Assembly (NCBI GenBank): GCA_950106755.1
Contig: OX467092.1
Location: 6,820,001-6,884,000 of the forward strand
From: Climacium dendroides
Lineage: Eukaryota > Streptophyta > Bryopsida > Hypnales > Climaciaceae
DNA length: 64,000 nucleotides
Direction: 5' to 3'
A model generated the notes under the pieces. The model saw nothing but the letters and a program-made list of their open reading frames with translations. It did no database searches and was not told where the DNA came from. The position numbers and the translations under genes are program-made. The number at the start of each line of letters is the position of its first letter. Position 1 is the first letter of the stretch. This document shows positions 25,216-38,219 of the stretch, piece by piece.

Positions 25216-25480
25216 ATCACAAAGTTTAGACCCTATAGTTTGGCAACAGTTATCGTGCAGTTATCGTTGTTTCATGGATTTGCACGTTAATCACATTGTT
25301 ATTGCATCATTATGGTGCATTGCTTCATATCGTTACGATGTGGTTACAAGTAATGCATTGTAATGATGCGGTAACGATGCGAAGCAATGCACCATAATGA
25401 TGCGATTAATGTGCAAACCCATGAAACAACAATAACTGCACAATAATTGTTGCCAAACCATAAGACCTAAACTTTGTGAT
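25216..25480. mobile_element. Foldback element, ATCACAAAGTTTAG ends, 265 bp
   Basis: The left end ATCACAAAGTTTAG matches the reverse complement of the right end, and the arms pair for about 70 bases with mismatches, then continue inward through repeats of a GCATCATTA/TAATGATGC type. A second member is at 43119-43495. The target duplication is unclear and there is no coding capacity. Confidence 0.8.
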
Positions 25481-25482
25481 AT

Positions 25483-25581
25483 ATGACTACATTATGACTG
25501 CACTATGACTATGCTATGACTATACTATAATTGCATTATGATTTCACTATGATTACACTCTTATTTCACTATGAATGCATT
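25483..25581 (+). repeat. 11-bp minisatellite, nine units
   Basis: Nine successive 11-mers of the form ATGACTACATT (for example ATGACTGCACT, ATGACTATACT, ATGATTACACT) fill the stretch exactly. It begins two bases after the right end of the foldback element at 25216-25480. Confidence 0.85.
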
Positions 25582-25977
25582 ATACTTCAAACTCCTTATT
25601 TTTTCCGCTCTATAATTTCCTTTTGTCTCTTAGTTCATTGCAAACTATAGGTAACTACTAACTAAAATAGTCAATAATAAAATCTACAAAGAAACAAACC
25701 AACACAACAACAAAACTGCAAAAGAGCACAATAGCACAAACTGCAAGTTTGTAAGACAATGAACCAACAATACAACAATAAAATTGCAAAACAATAAGAC
25801 AACAAAATTGCAAAAGAGCATAGTAGTACAAATTACAAGTTTACAAGACAATAAAACAACCAGGGGGGTGCACTTAATCCTACTACAACAAACCACTTGC
25901 TTTTCATTTCTACATACTCATAAGTCAAACTAATCTATAAAAGTATAGATCTCTAGACTCCAATTTTCCTAGTTTGA

Positions 25978-28800
25978 CCTCTATTGATTGACTTCCTCCG
26001 ATGGAGCTCCAAATATGCAAACAATCCTCACTATAACAAGAAAAATGTTTGGTACTAGCTATCAACCAACAAAAATTTTGTCTTTGTTTTATTGTCTTGG
26101 AAAATTTATGTAATTACCATTAGAGAGTGCATAAGCTATTTATATCGTCAAAGTCTAGTTTAGATTGCAAAGGTCTAATGTTAGCGGTCAAAAGCAAGCG
26201 GCACATGTTGCAAGCTTTGTTGTACAATTATTGTTCAAAAGTTTGCATGTGTTTGCTTATATCTTTGTACAAATACATTATTTACTACACTAACAAGAAA
26301 TTGGTCATGAAAAAATACTATCATTTAAATTTATTTTTAAGAATTGCTTTGGATGAATAGAATTGTATTTGAACAAAGCATTGACTTGAATTGAAACACT
26401 CTATTAGTCATCCAAAATATGGACGTCGGAGTACTTAAGAGTTAAAAAAATGTATCGTCTGTTTTTGAACTACACTATTAAAAAGACCAAACAAAAACTA
26501 AGGTAGGAGGAGGAAAAAACACACATTTAACAAGATATTGGCTTAGGATCTCTTCTTTATTGATTAAATCATTTTTTAACAAATTTTCAGTGAGAGAAGA
26601 GAAAAAGACACATTCATCACAATTTGATTTGTAAATTTTAGACCTGAGTATATTGAATGAGATATGATTTTCTAAAGTTTAGAGCAGTAGGATGCGATTG
26701 AAGGCTATATTAAATACTATGGAGTACCATTAAATGTCAAAACGTTGTCCATCAATGGTGCAAATGGTGTGCCAAATTCATGAAGACATGCAAACCTTAA
26801 ACTAGAACAACGTGGTGCATGGAATTGCCTCACAATTACAAAACTTCACATTATGTCCCACCACCCATAGCTCCACATTATTAATACATAAATTTTATCT
26901 TCTTCCAAATCAAACTCATTGTCCAAACACTCATAGAACTATACAACAATAATTCCAAATTGGCACCAATTCATCATTGGACAATTTTTCATTTCTATCA
27001 TAAGACTTCATAATCTAATTACAAGGGCAATCCTTGGAACATGCACATAACTAGCGCCTCCTACCTTTAACATACTTCAATGATAGAAACTATGCTCAAA
27101 ACCTTATTTCTCATACAATTTTAGGTGTTGTGTAACCTAACACCTATCTTAGTTGTACTTCCATCAACGTAGGTTGTGGGATACTAACCCACAAAGGACA
27201 TTGAGGACATTTAGTATTTGATGAATGACAAAGCATCTCTCTATTTGGAAGAGTAGAAAAAAAATTCCACCATGGCAAATTCTATTAGGGTTTTTTCCAA
27301 AGCATTTTCACTTCTCACTCATCGAAGGGTGAAAATGATCTAATGATAGTAGCCAAGTTGGCCCTACTTTTTTGTCATTTGTGACTTTTTTAACTAGTCA
27401 CTAGTTTTTTTACTCATGATATACATGGTGACAAAATCTCTCTTTTGCATAGAAACTAGTCCATCCTTGACAGGCTAATGTACTAGAAAACAAGAAAGGA
27501 AAACAACAAGCCCAAAGGATGAGTTGGTATACAAAATCTACATCCACTTGTTTGTTCTCTAGAGTTAAGGCTAGAAAGTGCGTATTTGGCAAAGCAAACA
27601 TATTCTCTTGGCGAATAGGTAAGTTCTTCAAAGTTGCCCATTCTATAAACTAATTGAACTCAAAATGAGCGGAATACACATCTCTTGGTCTCAATGTCAT
27701 GTATCAAAACCATGCATTAGGAAAAAAAAATGAACTCTCAAAGTGTCCATGAATTTTTGAACAACATAAAGTGCTAGGCAATTGAAAAGGATTAATTTAA
27801 ATAAAAAGATTTAATCATCAAACACTAAACTATAGGGCTTGATGAACATGAGACAATTCAATTCAATAACTTAAAAATATTAATATCAAGATAAATATAA
27901 AATTACAGAATTTTAGAATCTAATTTGACATGAGTGCAACCACATCAAACTGCTCTTTTTCTAATTTTTTTATTATAATTTTCAATTTTTAACTTTTAAT
28001 TTATAAAGAAACAAAGAAAAATTTGTGGCCATTGTTTGTTATTCATGATGAGGAGTGGCCACAATCCCTCAAAAGGACTATAAGTTCCTTTGAAGACTGA
28101 TTTTTTTTTCCTGTTGTTAAAGTAGAGGAACCTATTTTGGACAGGCTCTCCATTTTGGTTTCATAGACTCACCTATTTTAGACAACAATTGAATGCACTG
28201 GTTATTCGAAAAGATTCTCTATTGGTACCTTTTTGCCCAATCATCTTTCTTCTTTCTTGGCTTAGGGAAAAGTGCCAAAGGTAACCACAATAGGTGAGTC
28301 TACGAAACCAGAATGGGTTTAGATGGAAAATCCACTTTTATATTCAATAAAAATATTCATATTCTAGGAGAAAAAATTCCATTTTTACCAGCATTCATCA
28401 GCAACCTTATTTTTGCCACACCTTGAAATAATACGCTCCATGACTTTCCCAAATCATACACACTGAAATGCTTAAGTTATCCGAAAATAGATACTTCTAC
28501 CTTAGTCCCTTTTTGCATATTTCCATTATGAATCTTGATGACTAAAAGTTCAACGAACTTCTCCTTCATCCGGTCTTTCTCATAAGACGAATGCGGCTTG
28601 ACTTCCAAAGCATACTCTACCTTGTAACCCAAGGCACGGGCTGTTCCTTCCGGTGTGACTTCTCACTCACTCCTTCCGGTGTGACTGAAGTTCTTTCTCA
28701 CGTACCCAGTTGAAGAATATGCGACCTAAACATGAGTGCCAATTTGCATTAGTTTTCTAGATCCTGCAAGGATTTCTTCACTTCTTGCAATGAAAAAGTC
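25978..28800 (-). pseudogene. Broken third copy of the dehydrogenase upstream region
   Basis: Four pieces match the upstream region of dehydrogenase copy 2 in order: 25978-26212 (with 20885-21145), 27118-27185 (with 21153-21215), 27690-27722 (with 21225-21255) and 28555-28800 (with 21300-22090, discontinuously). Landmarks include GTCAAAAGCAAGCG, TTTTAGGTGTTGTGT and ATGTCATGTATC. The gaps between pieces are additions of about 0.9, 0.5 and 0.8 kb. No dehydrogenase exon accompanies them, so the coding part was lost or never copied. Confidence 0.65.
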
Positions 28801-28828
28801 AGGTGAGATCTTTTCGTACTAGAGAACG

Positions 28829-29085
28829 GGCAGGGTGCTGTTTATTCTACTCCGCAAGCGGCGGCAGGTTGAGCTTAGTAGAGCGAGACGTGTAGTTGTG
28901 CGCGGGGCAGAACAAGCAGCGACCCTGCCCACTCTCAAGCGTTAAAAGCAGGGCTTGCTCATTCTGTACGAAAATATGTATATACTGGCTAATTCTAAAG
29001 CCGGAATCGGACCTGGTAACCTGGCTGCAAATTCTGCATCCTAACAAAGTCATGAAAGTGGCAGAATGAGCAAGCCTTGCTTTAA
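28829..29085. repeat. GC-richer patch with nested inverted repeats
   Basis: The arm at 28943-28966 (with GGGCTTGCTCATTCTG) pairs with 29062-29085 with one mismatch. A smaller pair, GGGCAGGGT at 28829 and ACCCTGCCC near 28922, also pairs. The patch is clearly GC-richer than its surroundings. It could be a small decayed inverted-repeat element or a structured transcript; I cannot decide. Confidence 0.5.
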
Positions 29086-29404
29086 GTCACATTGACCAAC
29101 TTTGAAATCAATCGATCGATTAATGGATTGAGAAATTATTTCACAGCTTACCCACCTCATGTGACTGTGTCGCACAGTCTGGGGAGTTTTACAGCTCAAC
29201 CAGCTAGAATCCTACATATTGTCATACTAACCGGCTGTTTGAAGCATCCTCTCGGCTAGGCCTATAATAAATAGAGAATATTCTCTAAATTTCCTCTTGA
29301 ATGGTCGGATTTTTTTCGAAGATTTTCAAATCAATTTGGCAATTCCTAATTTCAACCGGCTAACTTGTAACTAAATGCTGGTACTCCCCGTACATTGTTG
29401 TGCT

Positions 29405-29725
29405 GATGTTCCTTCCCATTTTCAATGCATTCTGAAAGTAGAAGTGATGACAAGAGTGTTTTGTTTACATCTAGTTTAGAATGACAAAAACCAAGTGAAA
29501 GTAGAAGTGATGACAAGAGTGTTTTGTTTACATCTAATTTAGAATGACAAAAGCCAAGTGTAGATGATGTTCCTTCCCATTTTCAATGCATTCTGAAAGT
29601 AGAAGTGATGACAAGAGTGTTTTGTTTACATCTAGTTTAGAATGACAAAAGCCAAGTGAAAGTAGAAGTGATGACAAGAGTGTTTTGTTTACATCTAATT
29701 TAGAATGACAAAAGCCAAGTGTAGA
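29405..29725 (+). repeat. Nested tandem repeat: 63-bp unit inside a 161-bp unit
   Basis: A 63-bp unit (starting GAAAGTAGAAGTGATGACAA) occurs four times. Pairs of it are joined to a spacer with GATGTTCCTTCCC, making two nearly identical 161-bp copies. The high identity suggests recent expansion. Confidence 0.9.
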
Positions 29726-29869
29726 GAATCTGTTACTAGGAAAACTTGACATGTTCACAATCTTTTAACCCTTCAATCTTTTTTTAAATTTTAGCACATT
29801 TTTCTTATATTTTTGCATAGAAATATCATTTATTGCAATTTCATGAAATTGGTCACTAAGGAAGGTATG

Positions 29870-29948
29870 AAATTGCACTATTAATGCTTGAATTCACTTC
29901 TAGATAAAGAAAATCTAGAAGTGAATTCAAGCATTAATAGTGCAATTT
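29870..29948. repeat. Near-perfect 36-bp stem hairpin
   Basis: The arm 29870-29905 is the exact reverse complement of 29913-29948, with a 7-base A-rich loop. The arms contain GAATTC and TAGAAGTGAATT. This may be a tiny foldback insertion or a small-RNA hairpin; no flanking target duplication was found. Confidence 0.9.
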
Positions 29949-31600
29949 TGATCCATTTTTTTTATATTCAAGATAGTTTAAAGCATATGACAAAATTAGT
30001 TGTCATTCTTTTGTTAGTCTTGAATTATGTCATCATGATATGATTAAGTGATGGTAGTAGAACATCATTCCAATTCATTTAAAAGAAAATAAGTGTATTG
30101 CATGTATCTATTGAGGGAGAAATTAGAGAATGGTGAGCAATTTTTCAAAATGTTTAAAACTTATGCAACCAAAAGACAAAGAGACATTTATGTGCTCAAA
30201 GCAAAATTTACATTCAAAAGAATATTATACTAGTATCTAGCAAAATTGTAACTATATGGTTATAGGAATAGTGACATGAAATAAAAAAATTCATGTCAAA
30301 TGAAAATGAGGCATTTTCAATGAGTTCAATCCTAAATGCTCAAATTAGAGATCACTTTTCATAAATCATGACTCCTCCAAAATACCTCAATATTACACAA
30401 TTTTTTTTAATATCTTCTTTAAAGAATATTAATTAGATGAGGAACACTTTTCAAAACATCCATAATCTCCACAATGGATGATTGAATATTGTATTTAGAG
30501 GTTAAATCAATAGTAGTATGTATTAGACTAGTTACTCTTTAAAATTAATTTCTCATATCTAATAGAATTATAAAGTAGGAAGGATAAGCTGTCACATGTG
30601 CCAAACCCACCAACCATATATAATCAAGGCTTTGAATGTGCCATAGATTCCAACTCAATATGATGTATAATGTAATATCACCTCCAATTCCACAAAATTC
30701 TTTATACTAAGAGATTACATACACTTCTCTTTTTATAATGTTACACTTCTATACAATTTCACATTCAATACCATAATATGCACTCAAAATAAGCAGCACT
30801 CAAATAAGCAACCTCAATTGACTGTGAAATTACACACTAATTACATACTAATACTAATATTAAATATAAAAATGTCTCAATACAATTAGATTTTTTTTTT
30901 AAATTATGGTTGCTTTGAAAAGTGCACCTCCAATTCAATTTTGAAAAAAAAAAAAAACTTGCTTCAATTCACTGGGGATAGACTACATGAGATTTTGTTC
31001 ATTACAACGACATTACAATTCCAATGTTTGCAATTCTGAGTAGAGAGTGCCAAGCAGAGGCACTTCGGAAAGGAGAATCACTCCATGAATACCGGTATTC
31101 GGTAGAAGAGGGAGGAACCGGGGATATCCGCTGAAAACACCAATTCGAAAAACAATTTCGAAACTCCCAAACAGAGGCAGACCACGTAAGCGACGATTGA
31201 AATGATGATACTGCAATAAAAGGTGATGTTCAACATCAAGCAAGGAAAAAACTAAGCCTACACAAAACAGATTTGAAACAATTCACAACCAAAGCAGAGA
31301 GACTGTCCTGATAGCCGAAATTGACAGTCGCATGCAAAGGTGGTGACAACTGTATATTAGCGCATCGAGGTACCAATAGAAGCGCGCATCAAGGTACGGG
31401 GCTTGAATCTTCGACATCGACCTGGGAGGCAACATTAGGGAGGAACAAATCCACGAAATGGCCTGGTTAGGAGTAACCTAAACAGAGTACTTTGAATCCC
31501 GCACATGAACCCAACGGGCATTTTCACCTCACAAGTTTCAGAAAGTAGAGAGCCATCACATATCAGACCATAGAAATTCTGAAGCAAATCAGGTAGGAAA

Positions 31601-32262
31601 CCCTAGCGCCCGAAATCAAACAGAGATAGATCATCTCCGCGGCTTCAGAGGTTGCGTCAGTTCATAGCGGTGACAACGTGGTCAGTGTGAGTCGTAGCGT
31701 ATTATCCAGGGAGATGCCTGAAACCACATTTGAAGCAAGGTAAAAACATGAATCACCCCGAGTCTCCTCACAGACAACCCTATTGTCAATCTATACTAAA
31801 GGCTATTGCTCTTGCATATTTCACAACCACAAAAATAGAGATGGACCAAATAACCGAAAATGCTTCATGCGAAGGTTTAATCAGCAGTAGCTCTAACAAT
31901 CAGTGACGCAATCCTGGCCTCTGAAACTATTAAGAGGCGTTTCACATCCGATAACAGTGACGCGTGAGTTGCATGTCACAACGCTCCTTATCCCACACAC
32001 TGCCATATTTCACAACACACAGAACAGACGAACCGTAAAAGAAGCCCTCTAATAATGGCCCTCGCATGCTCACGACACACAAAGCAGAAAGACGAACAGA
32101 AGGACAAAAAACAATAACTGCAAGCCGAATCCAATGAAGGGTAAGATATGTCGCTTTCGAGCATTAACCACATTCATAGCAGTAACAGTCACGCGTCGAA
32201 CATACTCCATGTGTGTCACCTAAACCCTTATCGCATTGTCCAGAGAGACTTCCAACAACAGA
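31601..32262 (-). pseudogene. Three decayed fragments of the histone H4 3' end
   Basis: On the same strand as H4 and just downstream of it lie three degenerate copies of its last third. The clearest, 32121-32262, aligns without gaps over about 110 bases with the codons for roughly H4 residues 60-97; landmarks are CATTCATAGCAGTAACAGTC and CATTGTCCAGAGAGA. Weaker copies are at about 31912-31985 and 31601-31715 (TTCATAGCGGTGACAA). The spacing between the same point in neighbouring copies is about 330, 226 and 284 bp. Repeated 3' flank (CATATTTCACAACACAC and similar) travels with them. None encodes a usable protein. Confidence 0.7.
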
Positions 32263-32446
32263 AAAGTCATCATAAATCCAACCCATTAACAATTAAGATC
32301 CTAAAGCCAGTAACCCGCAGATACTTCACAACACACCAAACAGAGACCAAGGAAACTAAACCCCGAAATCGATAAAGATGCATGCAGAGGTGGTGTTAAA
32401 TAACACCATTTGAAGCGAGAACCAAACCCCAGCCAGACAGGCACCC

Positions 32447-33450
<1,004 letters not shown>

Positions 33451-34190
33451 CCCAAAACCGTCAAAATAAGCAATTTAGTATAGTTGGAAGCATCTTTTTC
33501 CAAGAATTTTTTGTAGTATTAGTAATTTAAAATCATCTATTTTCAAAAAAAAAAATTATGGATACTAGACATGTAATTTCAAAGTAGAAATTCCCTAGGC
33601 CTTTGAAACTGTCACATAACTTGGATAGAAAACCGAAATCTAGAGAGTCAACAACAAACAATCAAAATTAAGCAAGGGAATGGTTTAATGAAACTTTGAG
33701 GGGACACTTTCAATAGAAGTCTACTTGTCAAAAATGGATATATGGACGTTTTTGAATGTTTTTATCTTAAAAGGTTTATGAATTGAGGTATACAATAGTA
33801 ACAAAAGTTTGTATTTATATTGAGCCAGATACAATGAAATATATGACTTCCAATTTGAATCATTATTGCAATGCCTAAATGTTTGAGAAGCTACAAAATG
33901 GTTATGTATTTTATATAATTATACTATTGTATTTGAGCATGATAAAACACATATGCTAAAATGACATCCAAATGAAACCTTGGCTCCACCACTCTATTAC
34001 AGTTGACAAAAAATAATTTTAAAAATGAATGCCAAATTTTTTGGAAATTTATTTTCTAACTTAATTTTTGGATAAAATAAAAATACAATTATAGAATACT
34101 AGCAAAATAATCTAAATTTTCAACAAATTAATTCAATAGTAAATGATAATCTTAATAGCTAGATCTTAATAGGTAGATATGATATATTAA

Positions 34191-34345
34191 CACTACAAAA
34201 AAACAAGGGTATAAATGACTTATCCGCAATGATTATAGTACTCATTTTTTGTTCACTATGACTATAAAATAATCATTTTGTAATCATTGTTGTACTTGTG
34301 ATCATTGTGGACAAGTCATTTATATCCTTGTTTATTTAACAATTA
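34191..34345. mobile_element. Older CACTA-like foldback element
   Basis: It begins CACTACAAAAAAACAAGG. The arm with TATAAATGACTTATCC pairs with GGACAAGTCATTTATATCC near 34313-34331. The right tip is decayed and no target duplication is seen. Short phrases are shared with the 23973-24260 area, so the family has several old members. Confidence 0.55.
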
Positions 34346-34389
34346 TAGTTGTTACAATTTCAATTCAACATTGTATGTCCTACTACATT

Positions 34390-34550
34390 CACTAATAGAA
34401 TCTTGTGTTTGTATAGACACGAGTTGTTTAACTTGACGCTGTTTACCTAGATGTTCAATGTAACAACCCTATGTTACATTGAACATCTAGATAAGCAGCA
34501 ACGTCAAGTTAGGCAACTCATATCTAGATAAACACAAGATTCTACTAGTG
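34390..34550. mobile_element. CACTA-like foldback MITE, 161 bp, target duplication ATT
   Basis: The ends CACTA(A/G)TAGAATCTTGTGTTT and the reverse complement enclose arms that pair almost to the centre, where TGTTACATTGAACATCTAG meets its complement. ATT flanks both sides (34387-34389 and 34551-34553). It is non-coding. Confidence 0.8.
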
Positions 34551-34855
34551 ATTTTAGCACATAATTTGTATTCTAAAAGTCATATATGATATCATATATA
34601 CAATTTCACAATAGACATTTAAGGATTAAAAAGGTTAAGGATGAAGTATACATATGGTATAATATTTGACTCTTGAAATATGATTACATATGAAAATTTA
34701 GCAAGACATGGATTGATAATTCAAGGATTAACATCTTTCATTTAGATGTCATTGTAACATCTAAATCTTATGATTTTCAAAGGCAAGCACTATTTAAGTT
34801 GAATACATGTCTATTTTTAAGCTTTTTAAATTTCTAGAAGGTATATAAACAATTC

Positions 34856-35019
34856 CACTACAAGAGAAAGGGGTGTTTTAAGTAGTGTCCTAGACATAAC
34901 GTCTTTTAAGTAAGTTTTTAAGTAAGTCTTTTTAGTAAAAGTTTACTTTACTTAAAAGACGTTACTTAAAAGACATGATGTCTAGGACACTACTTAAAAT
35001 ACCCCTTTCTCTTGTAGTG
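34856..35019. mobile_element. CACTA-like foldback MITE, 164 bp, target duplication TTC
   Basis: The left end is CACTACAAGAGAAAGGGG and the right end its reverse complement. The inner arms contain TGTCCTAGACAT and TTTTAAGTAA. TTC flanks both sides (34853-34855 and 35020-35022). The CACTACAAGA-type end is the classic plant CACTA terminus. Confidence 0.85.
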
Positions 35020-35256
35020 TTCAAATTTTGAATGTCATGTGTCATTGGATCTAAGTTAGGATGAAGACAAACATGTTGGAATGTTTGTCAATAATGTAAG
35101 CCTCAATTCATGCCATTTTTATGTCAAATTCAAAAAAAAATGTTGCAACCAAAACTAAGCTTCCTATATCTTTAAATATTAAAGATAGTAAAATATTCTG
35201 AAAATTTTAGATATAAGGTAAACCAACCCATTGTGGTCAAAATGAGGAGTTTGGCA

Positions 35257-35670
35257 TCATCTTGTTGCTGAAATTTTTCAATTTTCTTCTTACATTAGTA
35301 CAAGTGTGAGAAATAGCAAGTGCAATTAAAATTAATTTTTTTTGACAAAGTATGAATTTGCTAGAAATTTCTGAAGCATTGAGCCCAAAGGAGTCTGTAG
35401 ACTACCTTAAGACCACTAAAATCTGAATCTGTAATGCTCATCTCACTGCCTAATGCAGTCAAAATATTTTCTATTACAGAAGGCAAAAAAAGTCAATTTT
35501 TACAATGGACTTCACACTGAAAACTCAGAAGTTCCTAATGAGGTCAGTGTTCACTCCATTGCTGTCATGTAAGACATGCATTGTTGCCCACATCCCAGAA
35601 AAAAACCACAATGGGTCATTTCTTAGGCGACCACAATGGGTCATTTGACCGCAATGGGCTGTCTTACCTT
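35257..35670 (+). repeat. Dispersed repeat, copy 2, with CCACAATGGG motif cluster
   Basis: This is the partner of 33005-33450. The end carries CCACAATGGGTCATT twice and a third variant with GCAATGGGCTG, followed by TTACCTTA. The start is preceded by a reverse-oriented CCCATTGTGG, giving an inverted pair around the element. Confidence 0.65.
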
Positions 35671-36734
35671 AATACTTAAATCTCCCTCCAAATCTATATC
35701 ATTTGATTTTGTAGAGCCATCTATAATTGATATAATAGTGATTGCCATCTTCTTCAAAACTAAAAAAAAATTGGATTAATATACCCAAGATTTAAAAAAA
35801 ATTATAAACTAAAAATATGGACCTTCATAATGAAAAATAGAAATTCACAAAGTTTAAAACTCAAACTTGTCTAAAGTGTTTATACCAAAGGACTAAATTT
35901 CACCCCAAATCAACATTGGTATCAATATGAATACAATATTTTTAATTATTTGTTTGTATTCATAGCATTTAAAATTATTTCTATATATTGAATTAATTTT
36001 TAAATAAAACAAAAATTTGTCCCTTGGTTTGTTTTTTAATTTTTTTTTAAAGAATAAAACACATATCTATAAGAAATTAACAAGATTTTATGATAAGCTT
36101 GGCTCGTGCTAGTTAGCAAGTTGGAAGTCATTCAAGATGTGTCCCATGCATAAGACATAAAAAAAGTGTAAAAAAAATGTAAAAAAGTGAAAGTCTAATA
36201 TCTATAATTACTTCTTTTGTCTCAAAGTAATAACAATGTTTCTTTTATATTTTTAAAAAAACAACAAATATTATTTTGAGTAACATTTTTGTATTTAAAT
36301 CTTGTATGGTATATAAATATAAATATAGAATATAAAATTTTAATTTAGCAAAAAATAAAAGATAAAGAATAAATAAAATCCAATCTAAAGCCCACCTTTG
36401 TTATAGTTTTCTTGTGCAATCAACAATATACATCACCACCTTCCTAGAAGCTTCTACTTGAATGAGAATTGATTTCAAAGGGAATGAATGATTCAAATAC
36501 ATAGTATACAATACAAAATGCTTTTAAAGTGTCCTACCTTGCTTTTAATTTTAGTTACCTTGAATTCTTCTAAAAGTCTCTTATATATTTAACTCTATGT
36601 ATTAGTACAGGTCTTTATCTTCTATTGTTATTTATTTTCTAATCTTTATCTAGTTCATTAAGGAGTAATTTCTTAAGTGTGCAATTAGACAAGGGTTGAA
36701 GCTACCATTAGGCCACCTCTACGAAAATAATTTT

Positions 36735-37150
36735 TGGCTATTTGACCCAATATGAATCTCGGACCCAAAAAACAACGCTGTCCATTCCACCTTCCTTAGA
36801 ATGTTAAACATTCCCATTTTCCTAATTCAACATAAGTTTATTCTCCACTACCCAACCCAACATGGACCTTGGTTAGAAAAAGAACACTATCCATCCCAAC
36901 ATCCACTTCCCTCAAAAAAGACAAAATATTAATGTTTATCCAACCAACATAAATTTATTCCCCATTGCCTAATATAACATGGATCCTAGCTAAAAAAGCA
37001 AGATTATTCGTTTTAATGTCTCCCCCCTTCAAGAAGACAAAACATTTCCATCTACATAGCTTGATATAAGTTAATCCCCCATTGCCTAATCCAACATGGA
37101 TCCCTACCAAGAAAACAATACTACTGTTCCAACATCCACCCCCCTCAACA
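36735..37150 (+). repeat. Tandem repeat, about four units of 110-120 bp
   Basis: The units start near 36740, 36855, 36965 and 37085. Each has a phrase like CC(C/A)AACATGGA(C/T)C, a run of A-rich AAGAAAACAA, and CCAACATCCACCCCCCTCAA or a variant. They are diverged and non-coding. Confidence 0.7.
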
Positions 37151-38219
37151 GTTTTTTTGGGGGGCAATTAATGCCCAATTGCCTCCAAAAAAAGAAGGCA
37201 ACTTTAAGCTTGTAGGAAAAAAGAGGGTAAATGTGTTAAAAAAATGCTAGACTATAATCATGGCCTTGCACATTGGTGCCACAATGTTTCTAAAACCTCA
37301 TTTCATTTGTTGTGCAAAGCCAACACATAAAAAATTGCATACTAAAAATTCCAAATTCCAAATTGGCCTCATTCAATTTTAAGCCCCCTAAATGAAGGAG
37401 CTAGTAAACTCACAACCTTGTTGAAAGAAAGGCCACATAACCATTGGTCCAAAAACCAAAAAAAATCCATTGCCCACTAGAGTCTTACATCAACCCATGA
37501 CAGACTTTTTTTAATAAATGGGGTTAGGACTACATTAGGTTGATTTGTGGCCATAATCCATGCCTTGGATTTAATCTGGTCATGGAGTTATTAGTGACTC
37601 CATTAGGGGACATTACACCTTTTTAGTGTAAATTCATCATAAAAAGTTATTTTTTTATTCCTTCATGCCATGTCCATGTTAGGAAATCTTGTAGCCATGT
37701 AAGAAAAATGTTGTAACTTCTTTAAGTGATAAGATGACCATTATGAAAACACTTTTTGTTGATTTGGGGTAGTTTGCAGACTCTTTTAGACCAAACCAGA
37801 AGCACACTTCAAAAATTCCTAACAAATTCATACTTTGTCAATTTCAAAAACATAAATTTCAATTACTTCCTTCATTTCTTCATTTCTCACATTTGTCTTT
37901 GCATACGAAAAATTTGAATTTCGTTTTTTTTTTGCTAATGGCAACAACAAACCACTTCTCGCAGCCCGCTCGAAAAGCCAGAGCATTCACGACTGCCGGG
38001 CCCGGCATGCATTTCCACCGGTAAGCCAATCAATTCCCAATACCGTGCTCGGTATACCTCTCTCTTTCCAAGGCTCTGTCTCTCCTGCACCAGGTCCGTT
38101 CTCTCCTTCCCACTCTCGTTTCCCAGAGCAACTCCCGTCTCCTTCGACTTTCACAAATGCCTCCCCCTCTGTCGAAAATGGCGCCTTAAGATTTCCCAGC
38201 GCAAGGATAGACTCTGGTG

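Larger units (their letters stand above)
21511..31600. other. Intergenic region with small elements and a decayed duplicate
   Basis: I find no intact gene in these 10 kb. It includes a CACTA-like MITE (24076-24225), a foldback element with an adjoining 11-bp minisatellite (25216-25581), a broken third copy of the dehydrogenase upstream DNA (25978-28800), a GC-richer patch with inverted repeats (28829-29085), a 63-bp tandem repeat (29405-29725) and a hairpin (29870-29948). Open frames such as the 73-residue one at 27410-27631 lie in inserted DNA and match no family I know. Confidence 0.6.

Noticed and set aside
27410..27631. 73-residue minus-strand frame, possible retroelement remnant
   Set aside because: It lies in one of the additions in the decayed third module, but no gag, protease, reverse transcriptase or transposase motif can be seen.
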